Origin: Torymus aiolomorphi
Lineage: Eukaryota; Arthropoda; Insecta; Hymenoptera; Torymidae
Reading direction: 5' to 3'
NCBI GenBank assembly: GCA_036365515.1
Contig: CM070875.1
Span: 91,156,128-91,220,127, forward strand
DNA: 64,000 nt
Shown in pieces: positions 52,803 to 64,000 of the stretch (its first letter is position 1; each line of letters opens with the position of its first letter). Under the pieces are notes generated by a model. The model searched no databases and was not told the DNA's origin. It saw only the letters and a program-made list of their open reading frames with translations. A program made the position numbers and the translations under genes.

Positions 52803-53541
52803 ATACGCGGATACCTGCCACCGACGAGCGTGCGGGAAATTAGATTGGGAGAAAGAATTTTTCTCTGGTTTTTTTTCTTTCCTCTAAAAATCGGGATTAA
52901 AAGTTAAAATTAGGAATTTGACTAGATCATATCAGGTTTTTTCTACGGATTGTAGAATCGGGTGTTGCGAATAATCGCGACGCGCTGCGTACGAAAATTT
53001 CGCTAGCGCGCGATAAAACTACGTGTGTAAGCGTGTGTGTGCGCGAATAATAAACATTGCCTTGCTCCGGGAAAGATTAGCATATGAGAGCTGAGCGGAA
53101 AGTAAACATTGACGATTCGACGAGAGTTTAACTTTTACTTTCTCTTCCTTTTGTCGCGTTAATTAATAGAATAACTAGAGAATTAAAACCTAACTTAGAA
53201 TTTCCTTTTGTTTCGGGATTTTATTTCTTTTTCGTAGTTCAATAGTTTTTCGTTCCTTTTTTATTAATTCCTGGTCGGCGATTATTGCCGAAGAGAAGAA
53301 AAGCGACAAGAGGGAGCGGTTCGTCGTCTCTCAGCGGTGGTAGAGAGATTGTGAGCCACAGCTCAGAGTCGAACCGGTACACACACACGCACTCGATCGG
53401 AGTATACCTGATAGGAGAAAAATTACTTTGTATTTTTTTTTGCTGTTGTTGTATTGTTGGTGCGCCCATTCGATACGTGAGCGTATTCGTTTAGCCGCGC
53501 ACAGGTATACTCCGAGAGAGGTCTAATTGTAAACAAGCGCA
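52803..53541 (+). other. Untranslated leader of element 2
   Basis: No gene. It lacks the 100-bp palindromic repeats seen in the leader of element 1. Confidence 0.5.
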
Positions 53542-55531
53542 ACGATAGGAGAGTCTGCAGCCAAAGCCATCGATAATTGGTGCAGATGTCTCACCGAGGA
53601 CGAGACACTGCGCTACACGCAAGCGCTCGGACTGAAGACAAGCGGCAGAACGTTCCTGAAGCTAGAGCGCATCAGTAAGTGGCTGGCAGGCGACTACGAA
53701 CCAGAAGATTTTGAAGGTGTAGCCGCCACTGATGAGCATTCCGCGTGGGTGGAACGCGCAAATGCTCGCCGCAAGTTTCTACACCGAACGTCCGGCTCGG
53801 AACACGACATATCGTGGGCAAACTCCACGTCGGACGAGCCGCATCCACTCGAGATTTTAAAAACGGACGCAGCAGTCCAAGGAAACCCCGAGCGCAGTCG
53901 TGAATGGGCATCAAATGCAACCAGAGTCGACAGCGACGATGAAGCTACGGGCCAAAACGGCATGAACAGCCGGGATGCGGAGGAGAGCGAACGAACCACG
54001 GGCATAAAAGGGCCGGCAATGTTCGAGATGTCAATGGCGGATGGCACGACACTACAAGTGCCAACCGATTGGGCCGTGTACATGGCCGCGGTTGACAAGA
54101 AACTCCGGCAAATCGAAGAGTCGACGCGGATCACGGCGGCTAACGCAACTCAGCATCCAAACGCCAACAGCACTCGCCGGGAGAGCGCCGAAGCAATGCG
54201 GAGAGTGACGTTCACGGACTTCACGCCCGCCCGCCGGAATGAAGAAGATCTGCGAGAAGAGACGCAGTCGAGAGGCCTGTCCTCTCGGCTAGACATCGGT
54301 GGACGGGGACTACCGGCCTCGATACAGCAGCCCATTTCGAGGCCTCAACAGCCTCCGGCGGAAGAGAGGCCGCCGCCACCTAGTACCCCGCTGTTGCATC
54401 GAACAGGTTTCGGTGGCGCCTGGAGGGGGGGTGGATCACAGAGCCAGCAGATAGAATCGACTGACTCTGAGATACGGTGCGAAACAAGAGGAAGGTCGAT
54501 GACAGGGTCGTACGAAGAATCGAACCACACGACAGGCAGCGGACTTCGAGATGTCGGCCAAGTAGTGCGCCGATGGGGATTCAAGTTCGCTGGCGAACCT
54601 GGTGAAAGCATCGACACCTTCCTCGAGCGGGTCGAGGAGAATTGGGAACTCGCCAAGCTTACGGAAGGGGAAATACTGAGTGCCCTGGGTGCGATCCAAC
54701 AGGACGAGCTGGATCAACTGGGAGGAATTCTGTCGCCGGATACGGCGATGGAGCGGCATGACGGACCGTGTACATCAACGGCTGAGGCACGAGTTCGCTT
54801 TGCGAACGCAAGGACCGGAAGAGTCCGTGCGGGATTACGTTACGTGCCTCGAAGCAATGATGCGGAAGATGGAGCCACTGCCGACGCTCGACTTCAAGCT
54901 GGGTACGCAACACCGGAACATGAAGCCGCGACTGCAGCAGCTCATTCGACGAAGCGACTTCGAAGACGTTGAGACCTTGCTGGATCTAGCAATGGAGGCG
55001 GAGCTTACAGTGGACGTGGAGAAGTCCTTCAAGCCTCCGCCGCCGCCGGAGTCGTGCGTGTACGCGCAGTGGGCGTACAAACCCCGCAAACCGGCTCCGC
55101 CTAAGGTGAAGGCCGCGGTGGTAGAGACAAAGCTGCCGCCGACTCCAACGCCACCGAAAACGCCGACGATAGATAAAACGATCGAGCGGTTCGCGAAGGT
55201 GATCCTGGAGGGGATGCAACGCATGCAACAGAAGCAACCGCCCCCTCCTCCACCTGCACCCCCGTCGACGCGGAACCGGAGCGGAGAGAAAGGGTCCCGG
55301 AGAAAGAAGAGTAGCTCCAAACGCCCCAGCAGGAAGACGAGTAGAAGGGGCGAGAAATCAAACTCCACCAGCGATTCGAGCGAAGAAGACCGACCCAAGA
55401 GACCGCCAAGGAGGACAGGCGAACCGGGCGCACCGGCACCGGGAGCATTCAGCTGTTATGGATGCGGCGCTCCCGGAGTAATTCGTCGAAATTGCCCGAA
55501 ATGCACGGGAAACGTACCGCAGGCGAAGTAA
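53542..55531 (+). pseudogene. gag: gag of element 2 (frameshift, start lost)
   Basis: The N-terminal codons align with element 1 gag from about 53542, where ACG stands at the likely start position. The first in-frame ATG is at 53749. The frame holds to about 54680; a small indel there shifts the capsid core into the next frame (54680-55531), with W-I-N-W-E-E-F and R-D-Y-V-T-C-L-E segments matching element 1. The C-terminal part is Pro/Lys/Ser-rich and ends CYGCGAPGVIRRNCPKC, again CX2CX9CX2C with Val where a CCHC knuckle has His. It overlaps pol by 31 nt. Confidence 0.85.
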
Positions 55532-58500
55532 GCGGGGTTTCCGCTTCGTCTGCCGAAGTCCCCGCACTAAAACCGGATGCCGCAGTCGGACAAATAACGG
55601 CTGAGCCGGCAGCCGAGCACGAGCAGGAATCGAGATAGTGGCTACAGGTGGCGATCGAAAATTATAGACTACGCACCCTCTACGATACTGGAGCTTCACG
55701 CACCGTAATGGGAGCGGTCGGCCTGCAGCTCGCATCTGCGTTCGGGCGACCATTAATGCCGAGCTACTGTCGCCGCGCAAAAGTCGTCGGAGGACAGACG
55801 GCGACGATCGCCGGTTACGTCGAGCTGCCATTCGAGATAGCTGGTGTAAAGCGAGACATTCGGGTAGCGGTGCTTCCGGATGACAAAGTGGATTGCTACT
55901 TAGGTGCAAACTTCGTCAGAGCCTTCGGTACAATCCACGACCCCATCAACAACCAGTTGATCGTGAGCGCGTCGTATAAGCGCATAGACTTGGAAGTCGC
56001 GGGGGTCTCATCCGTCGAGGCGCTCGAGCTATCGTCGATCGGCCTCGAAGACGTCTCGGAAGGACAGCGTCAAGAGATGGCAGAGCTAGTCGGCCGAATT
56101 TTCGGCGGAGAAGACCCAGCTCTCGGCTGTACGACGTGGGCGAGCCACCACATCGAAGTGGGGAGTGCACGCCCCGTAAAGCAGCGTTATTACCCGGTGT
56201 CCAAGAAGCTCGAAGAAGATATGCACCGCCAGGTGATCGAGATGCTCGAATCAAGGGTAATCGAGCCCTCTACGAGCGCGTGGTCGAGCCCTGTCGTCAT
56301 GATATGGAAAAGCAATGACAAGTACCGTTTCTGCATCGATTTCCGTAAATTGAACGCGGTTTCGAAGGCAGATGCGTACCCGCTGCCGTACATGGACGCA
56401 ATATTGCGCAAGCTGAAGAGCACGAAGTACATCTCGACACTCGACCTAAGCTCGGCGTATCACCAGATTCCACTGACGCCGGAATCAAAGGAGCTGACGG
56501 CATTCACAGTGCCCGGACTAGGCCTGTATCAGTTCACGAGGATGCCGTACGGCCTATCTCAGGCCGGAGCGACGTTTCAACGCCTTGTGGACGAAGTCAT
56601 CGGCCCCGAGCTCGAGCCTTATGCCTTCTCGCGACAGAGACGTATGAGGAGCACTTGAAATGGCTCGAGCACGTACTAAAGCGCGTCAAAGAGGGTTGAC
56701 GATCAACCGCGAGAAAAGTGTGTTTGGCAAGACTGAAGTCAAATACCTCGGTGTGCTCGTCAACCGGGACGGATTCCGGCCGGATCCTGATAAGATCGAG
56801 CCGATGATAAATTTTCCGGTACCAAAGAACTTGAAGCAACTACGCCGCTTCATGGGAATGGCATCTTGGTACCGAAAGTTCTTGAAAGACTTTGCCACGA
56901 TAGCCGAACCGCTCACAGCGTTAACGAAGAAGGATCGACGATATGAATGGGGCGATGCAGAGCAAGAGGCTTTCGAAAAGATAAAAGCCTTGGTGTCCTC
57001 GGCTCCTGTCCTCGCCAGACCCTCATTCGATGTTCAGTTCGTCGTACAGACAGACGCGAACGACACCGGCATCGGCGCGGTGTTGTTGCAAGTAATCGAG
57101 GAACAGGAACAAGTCCTCGAATTCGCCAGCCGAACACTTTCACCAGCGGAGGGCAATTACTGTGTCACGGAGCGCGAATGCCTAGCGGTGATCTGGGCGA
57201 TTAAGAAGTTCCGCCCGTACATCGAAGGATATCACTTCTTGGTGGTAACAGACCATAGCAGCTTGCGATGGCTGCACAGCCTGCACAGCCCCACAGGAAG
57301 ACTGGCGAGATGGGCTCTCGAGCTGCAGGGACACTTCTTCGATGTGGAACATCGAAAGGGTGCGCTGAACCACGTGCCCGACGCGCTTTCGCGCATGTAC
57401 GAGGAGGAAGACGACCTCGAGGTGTACGCGAGCACGTCGTCCGACGGTACCAAAGATGAGTGGTACCGAACCTGGCTGGACGAAGTGACACGCGACCCCT
57501 CAACCCATCCCAGATGGAAAGTGGTAGGGGGTCGATTATTCTGCTTTCTCGCAGATGAGATAGTAGAGGCGGCGGTCGCCGACGACGAGGCATGGAAACT
57601 CGTCGTGCCTCAGGAGCATCGTCGCGAAGTGCTTCGCGAATCACACGATGATCCGACCGCCGGGCACCAAGGTCGAGAAAAAACGTGCGAGCGCGCGGCC
57701 AGGTTATATTACTGGCCGAAAATGTACCACGCAGTGAGGAAGTACGTGAAACATTGCCAAGTGTGCCAGCAGACAAAGGCGGTGCAAAGACCGCCAGCGG
57801 GTCTGATGGGACAGCGAGTTATCGACGGGCCATGGCAAGTAGTTGCGGGAAATATAAGCGGCCCGTTCGTAAGAAGTAAACTCGGGTATGAGTATATCTT
57901 GGTGTTCCAAGACCTCTTTACTCGCTGGGTGGAGTGCGTACCCATACGCAAAGTGAATGCGAAGACCATCTTGAAAGAGTTCAAGGAGAGAGTAATTCTT
58001 CGATTCGGCACTCCGGAGGTATTCTTGTCCGATAACGGCACAGAATTCCAGAATAAAGTCGTGGACGAATACCTCGCCGGCGTCGGCGTCCATCACTCGA
58101 CTACCCCGCCGTATCACCCTCAGGCAAACCCTGTGGAGAGGGTAAATCGAACGTTGAAGACTCGATTGGTCGCGTTCGTCGAGGAATCTCACGCCGATTG
58201 GGATCAGAAGCTGCCGGAGTTGATGTTCTCGTTGAACAACTCCGTGCACGCTTCGACCGGCGTGAGCCCGGCCGCCCTCAATTACGGCAGGCAGCCTCTT
58301 CCTCCGGCTACAGCTCGCCACAAGCAAGAGCGCGAGGCCCTTGAGCAACGAGAGCGCGAGGCCCTTGAGCAACAAGAGCGCGAGGCGGTGAATACGTGGG
58401 TGGAGCGCCTGCATGATATGGACAGTCTACGAAAGAGGGCTGCCGCACAAAATGCCGACGAGCATCAGAGACAAGCGGCGTACTACAACGCGCGTCGGAG

Positions 58501-59095
58501 ACAAGTATCCTACGGGGTAGGAGACCTCGTCTTGAAAAGGAACAGAGTCCTTTCTTCGGCAGTGCAAGGGATATCGGCGAAGTTAGCGCCGAAGTACGCC
58601 GGTCCGCTGAAGGTGACCGAGATAACAGGCTCCAATACGGTAAGAGTAAGAGACGAGAGGGATGCGAGCGAGGAGATCCTGCATGTTTCTCACCTCAAGC
58701 CTTACGACGAAGAAAGCAGCGACGAAACGGGCGAAGAAGTCGACGACGTCGAGGATCCGCAACCGCCGAGGGAAGACGTAATTGTCCCGGTGATGAGCGA
58801 CCCACCGGAGGCCGGCGGAGCACCGCCGAGCGATGCGCGTCCCGTTGAAAAACGTCCTCGGGGACGTCCGCGTAAAACGGGTCGCGTCGTGGTTCGCGCG
58901 GTTCCCGGTAAAACGCACGCGACAGCGAAGGTGAACCCCGGGACGGGAAAACCCCGGGGCCGACCGAAAGGTTCCGCGAAGCGACAGGAACTGAGGTCAC
59001 ACCTAGATGCCTCGTCGCGGTTGACTCGCGCACAGCGGTGTGCGAGAGCGTTAGACAAGAGCAGGAGTTCGGGAGTTGCTAGCGACTTCGACTAA
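55501..59095 (+). pseudogene. pol: pol of element 2 (PR-RT-RNase H-IN), catalytic boxes lost
   Basis: An in-frame TAG at 55636-55638 lies before the protease. The protease keeps Asp-Thr-Gly. In RT, a short deletion near 56624-56630 removes the YxDD box and shifts the frame; RT upstream reads at 55648-56658 and everything after at 56660-59095. RNase H keeps VTDHSSL. Integrase has its HHCC domain, but the first catalytic Asp context reads AGNISGP (Asn), with SDNGTEF and PVERVNR intact. A short tandem duplication encodes repeated EREALEQ near 58325-58385. The tail has AT-hook-like RGRPRK (58859) and RGRPKG (about 58954) motifs. Confidence 0.9.
55507..55513 (+). promoter_or_regulatory. -1 frameshift slippery heptamer GGGAAAC, element 2
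   Basis: G-GGA-AAC in the gag frame, 18 nt before the gag stop and directly after the Cys motif, as in element 1. Confidence 0.7.
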
Positions 59096-59128
59096 TGCAC
59101 CTTTTCGCTCGGGCTCTTTCTGTTACAG
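59091..59128 (+). other. Predicted splice acceptor for ORF3, element 2
   Basis: CTAAT branch match at 59091 (overlapping the pol stop), then GGGCTCTTTCTGTTACAG ending at 59128. The ORF3 ATG is the next base. Confidence 0.6.
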
Positions 59129-60067
59129 ATGGCTGAGAAATCACCGGTGCCGAGCACCGAGGGCAGAGCCCCCGACACTGAGGCGATGGTGCGTGGGGTT
59201 CTGCGCGCCATCGAGCAGCTCGTGCGAGCTGAGTTCGCTCGCCCGTCTTCAGTGCTGCTGGAGGAGCTGCCAGAGGCGGCCGGAGCCCTAGCGCTCCCTC
59301 CTCCGCCCACCGCATCCCCACCGGCGCCGTAGCTGCGCCAACCGAGGGAGGCCCTCGCCCTCGCAGCAGGAGAGGACGCCACCGCCCCGGAGGACGTCCA
59401 GGCTGACCCGGCGGCCCCGATCGCCGAGGGACGGGGACCAAAGGTCCCCGCGGCTACGGAGCCGACGGCGACCGAACAGGCTCCGCCATCGCCGATGCTG
59501 GCCCGCTGGGGGTCATTGGAGCGCCTCCTGGAGAGGGCACGCACCTCCAGTCGCCAGGCCTGGGCGGCGGAAGGCGAGGCGATCCAGGCCTGGGATCGGT
59601 TCCTCGCCGAGACACCGTACGGCCGTGAACTCGCCGGGCCCTGGGCGGCCCGCATTGAGGGCCTGAGAGAGGAGCGAGACCTCCTTTCCGCGGCCCGGCG
59701 CGCCCGGAAGGAGCGCCGTGCGGCCGAAGAGGCGGCGGCCCGTGCCCGCGAGGAGATCCGGACCGCCGAGCGAGACGCCTTGCTCGCGAGGAAGCGGGGA
59801 GAAGCGGGCGAGGAGAGGAGGAGAGAGGCCGTTCGTCGGGCCGGAGAAGTGACGATCGCAATGGTGCCGGCCACGGCGCTACGGCAGGTCGGGCCGTCGA
59901 TGCCCCCTCCTCCTCATCGCGAACAACTGCGAGGAGATACCGTGCCGGCGGGAGGATCCCGTCGCCGCTGCTATTACTGCGGACGACCGGGCGTGTCAAC
60001 GGACTCGAAGTGCCCGAACGCCGCCCGCCATGACAAGACACGGCCGTGGTTCCACAACCGGGAGTAG
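59129..60067 (+). pseudogene. ORF3 of element 2: coiled-coil, CX2CX10CX5H protein (one stop)
   Basis: 312 codons in one frame, interrupted only by TAG at 59330-59332. Residues 1-60 are acidic and helical. A long Pro/Ala linker follows, then an Arg/Glu/Ala-rich coiled coil (about 59650-59850). The end reads CYYCGRPGVSTDSKCPNAARH, a CX2CX10CX5H motif with the same spacing as in element 1. No signal peptide or membrane segment, so not an envelope. Probably nucleic-acid binding (inference). Confidence 0.65.
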
Positions 60068-60274
60068 CCACAGCAATATTCCCCGCCAACCCGGGTGTAA
60101 GCCCCCTTCTTCGGGGAACAATAAAGAAAGGGTTAACCCCGCATTATCTTGTTAAGAGAATGGTTTTCTTTTCTCTTGCGCAATACCCCCCCCTCTTTCA
60201 GGAGATCCCGCGCTGCCGTTAAGGATGTCGAACGTGAGGTAGCCGAGCTGACTCTCCAAGGGATAGTCTGCGTC

Positions 60275-60285
60275 TGGATGGGGGG
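60275..60285 (+). other. Polypurine tract, element 2
   Basis: GGATGGGGGG immediately before the 3' LTR. Confidence 0.7.
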
Positions 60286-61871
60286 TGTAACGGCCTGCAC
60301 GTGTACGTGCGCGAGTGTGCATGTATCGGTGTGCGCGTACGAGACATGAGGCGAGTCTCAGCACACCGCGTCGGCACGCACTAATGCCCGAAATGTAAAC
60401 CCCTCTCAACCTTGCGCGAAAGACAAGGCCGAGAGATGCTTGGGCGTGCCGACGAAGCAGCAGGCAGGCAGTATCGTTTCGGCCATTGCCGCAAGAATAT
60501 CCCCCAGTGAAAGAGAGAGAGCTTAGTGCGAGAGTGCCGAGAGTGAGCGCGAGCGAGCCGCAGCAGCGTAGCCGAGAGGCAGAGATAGATAGATAGATGT
60601 TTATTTACTCAGAGCAAAAATAAAATACATTTTTTAATAACACAAGGTTTTGAAAAAGACAAATAAAAATCGAAATACATGGCGAATACTAGCATTTTGC
60701 AATAACAGCTGCTTATACAAAAACAACACGCTGACGGCTGTGCAGTCGTTTCATAATATTTATGTTCAAAACGCAATGATAAAAATGCAAAATAGTTCTT
60801 AAGTCTAATATAAGTTTTGAAGCAGATTTAGTACGGAATATCACAGATATTGATATAACACAGATAAAACTCAGTCATGTAAATTAAAATGTCGGAGATC
60901 AGGCATCGGATGCCGGCGTACAATTTTGGACCAGTAGGTCGCGTCATGTATTTAAGGTTAAAATTAGTGACTAGATAATAATATTAGCAAAGTTCTGATG
61001 TGCTTCTGGTGGCTAGCAATCACGATCAAGGAGATATTGCCGCACCGCCATCTTAAACGTGCTGTAAGATGGAAGAGAGAGAGAGAGAGAGAGAGAGACG
61101 CCGGCAGCTACTCTGCTACCGCCGGACTGCCCGCTGAGGAGCGAGAGAGAGAGAAATAGATACGAAGAGCGAGACGTCCAGCACCGCTCGGGCTGACTCC
61201 TTGCATCAGCCGAGTCTTCGCGAGGTAAGTCCTGGCCAGGCGCTAGAGCGCTCTCCCCGCGGACGACGTGCGTCCGGAGAGTGACTCCCGCGCGAGCGAG
61301 CGAGGCTCACCGACGCGCGCGCGTGTGTCGATCGCGCGCGGCGATCGACCAACGTCGGCGCGGGCCGCTTTTACGAGTGCGTGTGTGCGACCGCGCGCAC
61401 ACGTAACTAGAGCGCGGGCGCACCACCCGTATCGGCGCGTATAAAGGATACGCGCCGCTTGTATATTAATCCTTACGCCCGAGGGGCAATAAACTTCTTT
61501 TATTTTTCATACGCGTTCGTGCATTATTTGGCGCGTAGTCCCGGATCCCTTTTCCTAGTCGGTGGCGCGGCGGTATAGAATACCACCGGCCTCCGCGGGC
61601 GCGAGTACACGGTGCTCGCGCATTTCTGAGCAGCCGAGTTAGCACGCACGAGAGAGAGATAGCGCGACAGAGAAGTCGCGCGTTGTAACGCCGGCAGGTA
61701 CGGCTGCCGAGGAAGGCAGCCGACGGCAAGCGACGGCGCGCAGGCGAGAAGGAGGGGATTTCGCCGGGGTTCGGCACGGGCCAGTGCTAGCGCCCTACTG
61801 CATTGTTGCGCCGTTCATCGGCAAATCCGCTTAGAAGAAGCGAATAGTTGTGCGACGCCTGCCCCGTTACA
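60286..61871 (+). repeat. 3' LTR of element 2 with insertion
   Basis: 1586 bp. Apart from a ~495-bp insertion at 60583-61078 it matches the 5' LTR with scattered substitutions. AATAAA at about 61488. Confidence 0.9.
60583..61078 (-). mobile_element. Short non-LTR retroposon-like insertion in 3' LTR
   Basis: The insert begins with (GATA)n, then TGTTTATTTACTCAGAGC and AAAAATAAAATAC. On the minus strand this reads as a 3' end with a (TATC)n tail, as in several insect LINEs or SINEs. It sits in a purine repeat, so the target duplication cannot be defined. No ORF. Confidence 0.55.
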
Positions 61872-61875
61872 ATAA

Positions 61876-62106
61876 ATGTAAACAAACACGCATATGACTT
61901 TGGACGTGAATATACACATATGTGTATGCAATAGCGCTTGCTGCAACCTCCCTCACGCAATTTTCACGATTCATATATTATTAAACTATACATATTGTTA
62001 TATTATTAATAAAGTATACATATTATTATTAATTATATATATTTATATTGTTATTATATTCTTAATAAATTATACATATTATTAATTATTTGTTGTGTTT
62101 GTTTAC

Positions 62107-62143
<37 letters not shown>

Positions 62144-62152
62144 TATCAAACC

Positions 62153-62194
<42 letters not shown>

Positions 62195-62682
62195 TGGTAA
62201 AAGAAATATATATATATATATATATATATACATTTGTTTTAACAGATTTATGGAGCCCTTTTATGCACATGAGCATATTTATGGAGCCCGTTTTCTTTTA
62301 TGGAGCCCGGGTCCCATAAAATATTTTTCTCGGGCGTTTATGGAGCCCGATCTAGAGTCTATAACCCCAGGGTCCATTATTTCTTTAGTCACTTGCCATA
62401 GGGTTCTCTGGGCTGTAGGTACTAATATACAGGGATGGGCTCCATAAAGTATATATATATATATATATAATTAATAATATGTATAATTTATTAAGAATAT
62501 AATAACAATATAAATATATATAATTAATAATAATATGTATACTTTATTAATAATATAACAATATATATAGTTTAATAATATATGAATCGTGAAAATTGCG
62601 TGAGGGAGGTTGCAGCAAGCGCTATTGCATACACATATGTGTATATTCACGTCCAAAGTCATATGCGTGTTTGTTTACCTTT
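61876..62682. repeat. Foldback: two inverted ~210-bp arms around a TA-bounded cassette
   Basis: Left arm 61876-62090 and right arm 62465-62682 are inverted copies of the repeat at 51327-51540. Between them lie (TA)n tracts and the cassette at 62110-62464. Confidence 0.85.
62110..62464. repeat. TA-bounded cassette with repeated TTTATGGAGCCC phrase
   Basis: (TA)n tracts at about 62110-62138, 62155-62191, 62207-62231 and 62450-62470. TTTATGGAGCCC occurs four times (about 62247, 62278, 62298 and 62338) and once inverted as GGGCTCCATAAA at about 62437. No gene. Confidence 0.65.
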
Positions 62683-63043
62683 GTCACATTTTCTCTATCA
62701 TTATACGACTCACTTTTAAGATACTTATTATCGCCATATGAAATACTCTCAAGGTCATGAAAGAAGGCGGCTTTTTACACCGGCTAGCTTATCACGGCCT
62801 CCAAAATTTTCATATGGTGATAAAATATATGCATTCAATGACTCACTTTTAAGATACTTATTATCATCGCCATATGAAATACTCTCAACGCCATGAAAGA
62901 AGGCGGCTTTTTACACCGACTAGCTTATCATGGTCTAGGAATATATTGATATGGTGATAAACCATATGTATCTAAAAATGAATCAGATGATAAAAGAGAC
63001 GAGAGACTTACCGACTGGTAATCATTATCTTCACTTGCAATAA
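62683..63043. repeat. ~133-bp tandem duplication
   Basis: GACTCACTTTTAAGATACTT at about 62707 and 62840, followed each time by CCATATGAAATACTCTCAA and GGCGGCTTTTTACACCG. A third, more diverged copy begins near 63706. Confidence 0.75.
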
Positions 63044-63123
63044 TTTATTATCGCATAATATCCACATTATACATATGTATGTTCCTACGTTAAATGTTAT
63101 GTGGAATTATGCGATAATAAAAT
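63044..63123. repeat. 80-bp hairpin (MITE-like)
   Basis: Arms TTTATTATCGCATAAT (63044) and ATTATGCGATAATAAA (ending about 63121) are perfect inverted copies, and pairing extends into CCACAT/ATGTGG. Confidence 0.65.
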
Positions 63124-64000
63124 TATAGCAGCACACGCACATACGCATTCGCTTTGCTGCAACCATTGATCACTAAGATACGTGTAAACTTGACGACGTC
63201 GATGTCCTCGAGCAGAGCTGTAACGAGCGTGCGCGACAACTGCGCAGCAGCCGAGTCCAACTCGAAGGTGGAAGCGAGCATCGATGATACATGTCTTGTA
63301 AGTGTGGCAGCGGGATGCGACTCGAAGGCGAAGATGTGTATCGATGTCAAGTCCCCCCTTGTAACCGTGGTGGCAGGATTTTATGATGCTTTCTTGGCTA
63401 CAGCAAGCGGAAAGATGTCAGCGCGCCGAAACTGCGCGCGACTCGGTCGGAACCGACGGCAACTGCGTCACAGCTCTGAGTGCGATCGTGTCTTCTCGGA
63501 TGCCTCACGGTGAATCCACATTACGTGTCCGGAGCTGTGCGCCGTGCGCTTTGCGCTCTGCTAACGAAACTGCTTACGTGCGGCTCGATAGTGATCACGT
63601 GATCCCAGCATACCCCGCACGCGAGTTCGCGCGGTCGACTGTGTGGGTATATTGCGTCGCAGGTCACGTGTATACCTTTGTCGCGTTCTCTCTCTATCAT
63701 TCTACGACTCATGTTTACATACTTATTGTCGTCATATAAAATACTCTCAAGGCCATAAAAGGAGGCAGCTTTACATCGGCTAGCTTATCGTGGTCTTGAA
63801 AATATTCATACGGCGATAAACCATATGCAACTAAAATGAATCGGATGATAAAGAGAGAGAGAAAGAGAGACTTACCGACTGGAAATTATAGTAACGGCAC
63901 ACTACACTAACTGCGCAGCAGTGGAGCCCTACACAAAGGCGGACGCGAGCACTGGGGGCGCGACTCGAAGACGACGATGAACATCGTTGTCAAGCCTCTT
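63124..64000. repeat. Diverged ~1-kb repeat unit, non-coding
   Basis: CTTTGTCRCRTTYTCTCTAT-type text at about 62682 recurs near 63677. GACTTACCGACTGG occurs at 63005 and 63870. GCGACTCGAAGRCGA-type phrases occur near 63318 and 63960. A 119-codon + frame at 63154-63513 has no recognisable domain and I do not call it a gene. Confidence 0.5.

Noticed and set aside
59092..60089. Long minus-strand frames opposite ORF3 of element 2
   Set aside because: Shadows of a GC-rich ORF; ORF3 is supported by comparison with element 1.
63154..63739. Two overlapping + frames near the right end as genes
   Set aside because: No domain, no consistent frame between repeat copies, and the sequence is part of a diverged ~1-kb repeat.

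Overview
The window looks like transposon-dense euchromatic or heterochromatic DNA from an insect. Hymenoptera is my best guess, from the style of the Polinton, Ty3 and Penelope proteins and the TA-rich composition, but that is inference. I found no confident host gene. Almost every coding region belongs to a mobile element or to an endogenised virus-like element, and many are nested inside one another.

Layout. 0.3-4.1 kb: a roughly 119-bp satellite with a roughly 718-bp higher-order period, interrupted by a 352-bp inverted-repeat element. 4.3-4.7 kb: two facing Helitron-like 3' ends around a TA-bounded cassette. 5.55-14.80 kb: a Ty3/gypsy-type LTR retrotransposon (element 1) sitting in a (TA)n tract. 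15.4-23.8 kb: a Helitron-type Pif1-like helicase gene split by a 5.8-kb Penelope-like element (PLE) complex. The complex is flanked by a 15-bp target duplication and holds one intact 818-codon PLE gene plus inverted partial copies. 23.9-25.8 kb: an LTR interrupted by a second, truncated PLE, with a 14-bp target duplication. 27.3-29.6 kb: a non-autonomous TTAA-type DNA element carrying another one. 30.7-33.4 kb: a broken gene of a multicopy element family of unknown function. 33.6-50.2 kb: a Polinton/Maverick (adintovirus-like) provirus with capsid, penton, protease, phospholipase-like, ATPase, integrase and PolB genes. PolB is split by a LOA-like LINE. 50.2-51.7 kb: TA tracts, a cassette and a head-to-head PLE terminal repeat pair. 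51.70-61.87 kb: a second Ty3/gypsy-type element (element 2), also inside (TA)n. 61.9-64.0 kb: a foldback repeat, small hairpin elements and a roughly 1-kb diverged repeat.

How the parts work together. The two Ty3 elements share an unusual plan. Gag ends in a CX2CX9CX2C motif, and a GGGAAAC slippery heptamer lies in a 31-nt gag/pol overlap. The integrase tail carries AT-hook-like GRP motifs. A third ORF begins exactly at a splice-acceptor AG and ends in a CX2CX10CX5H motif. Both elements inserted into TA microsatellites. The Polinton has leftward capsid-side genes and rightward ATPase-to-integrase genes, with PolB leftward. A duplicated pair of genes of unknown function lies near its two ends, and one of the pair has an intron. 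Most Polinton genes carry one to three disabling lesions; the integrase and penton genes are open.

Limits: all family calls come from reading motifs by eye, with no database search. Element ends without a clear inverted repeat or target duplication are approximate.
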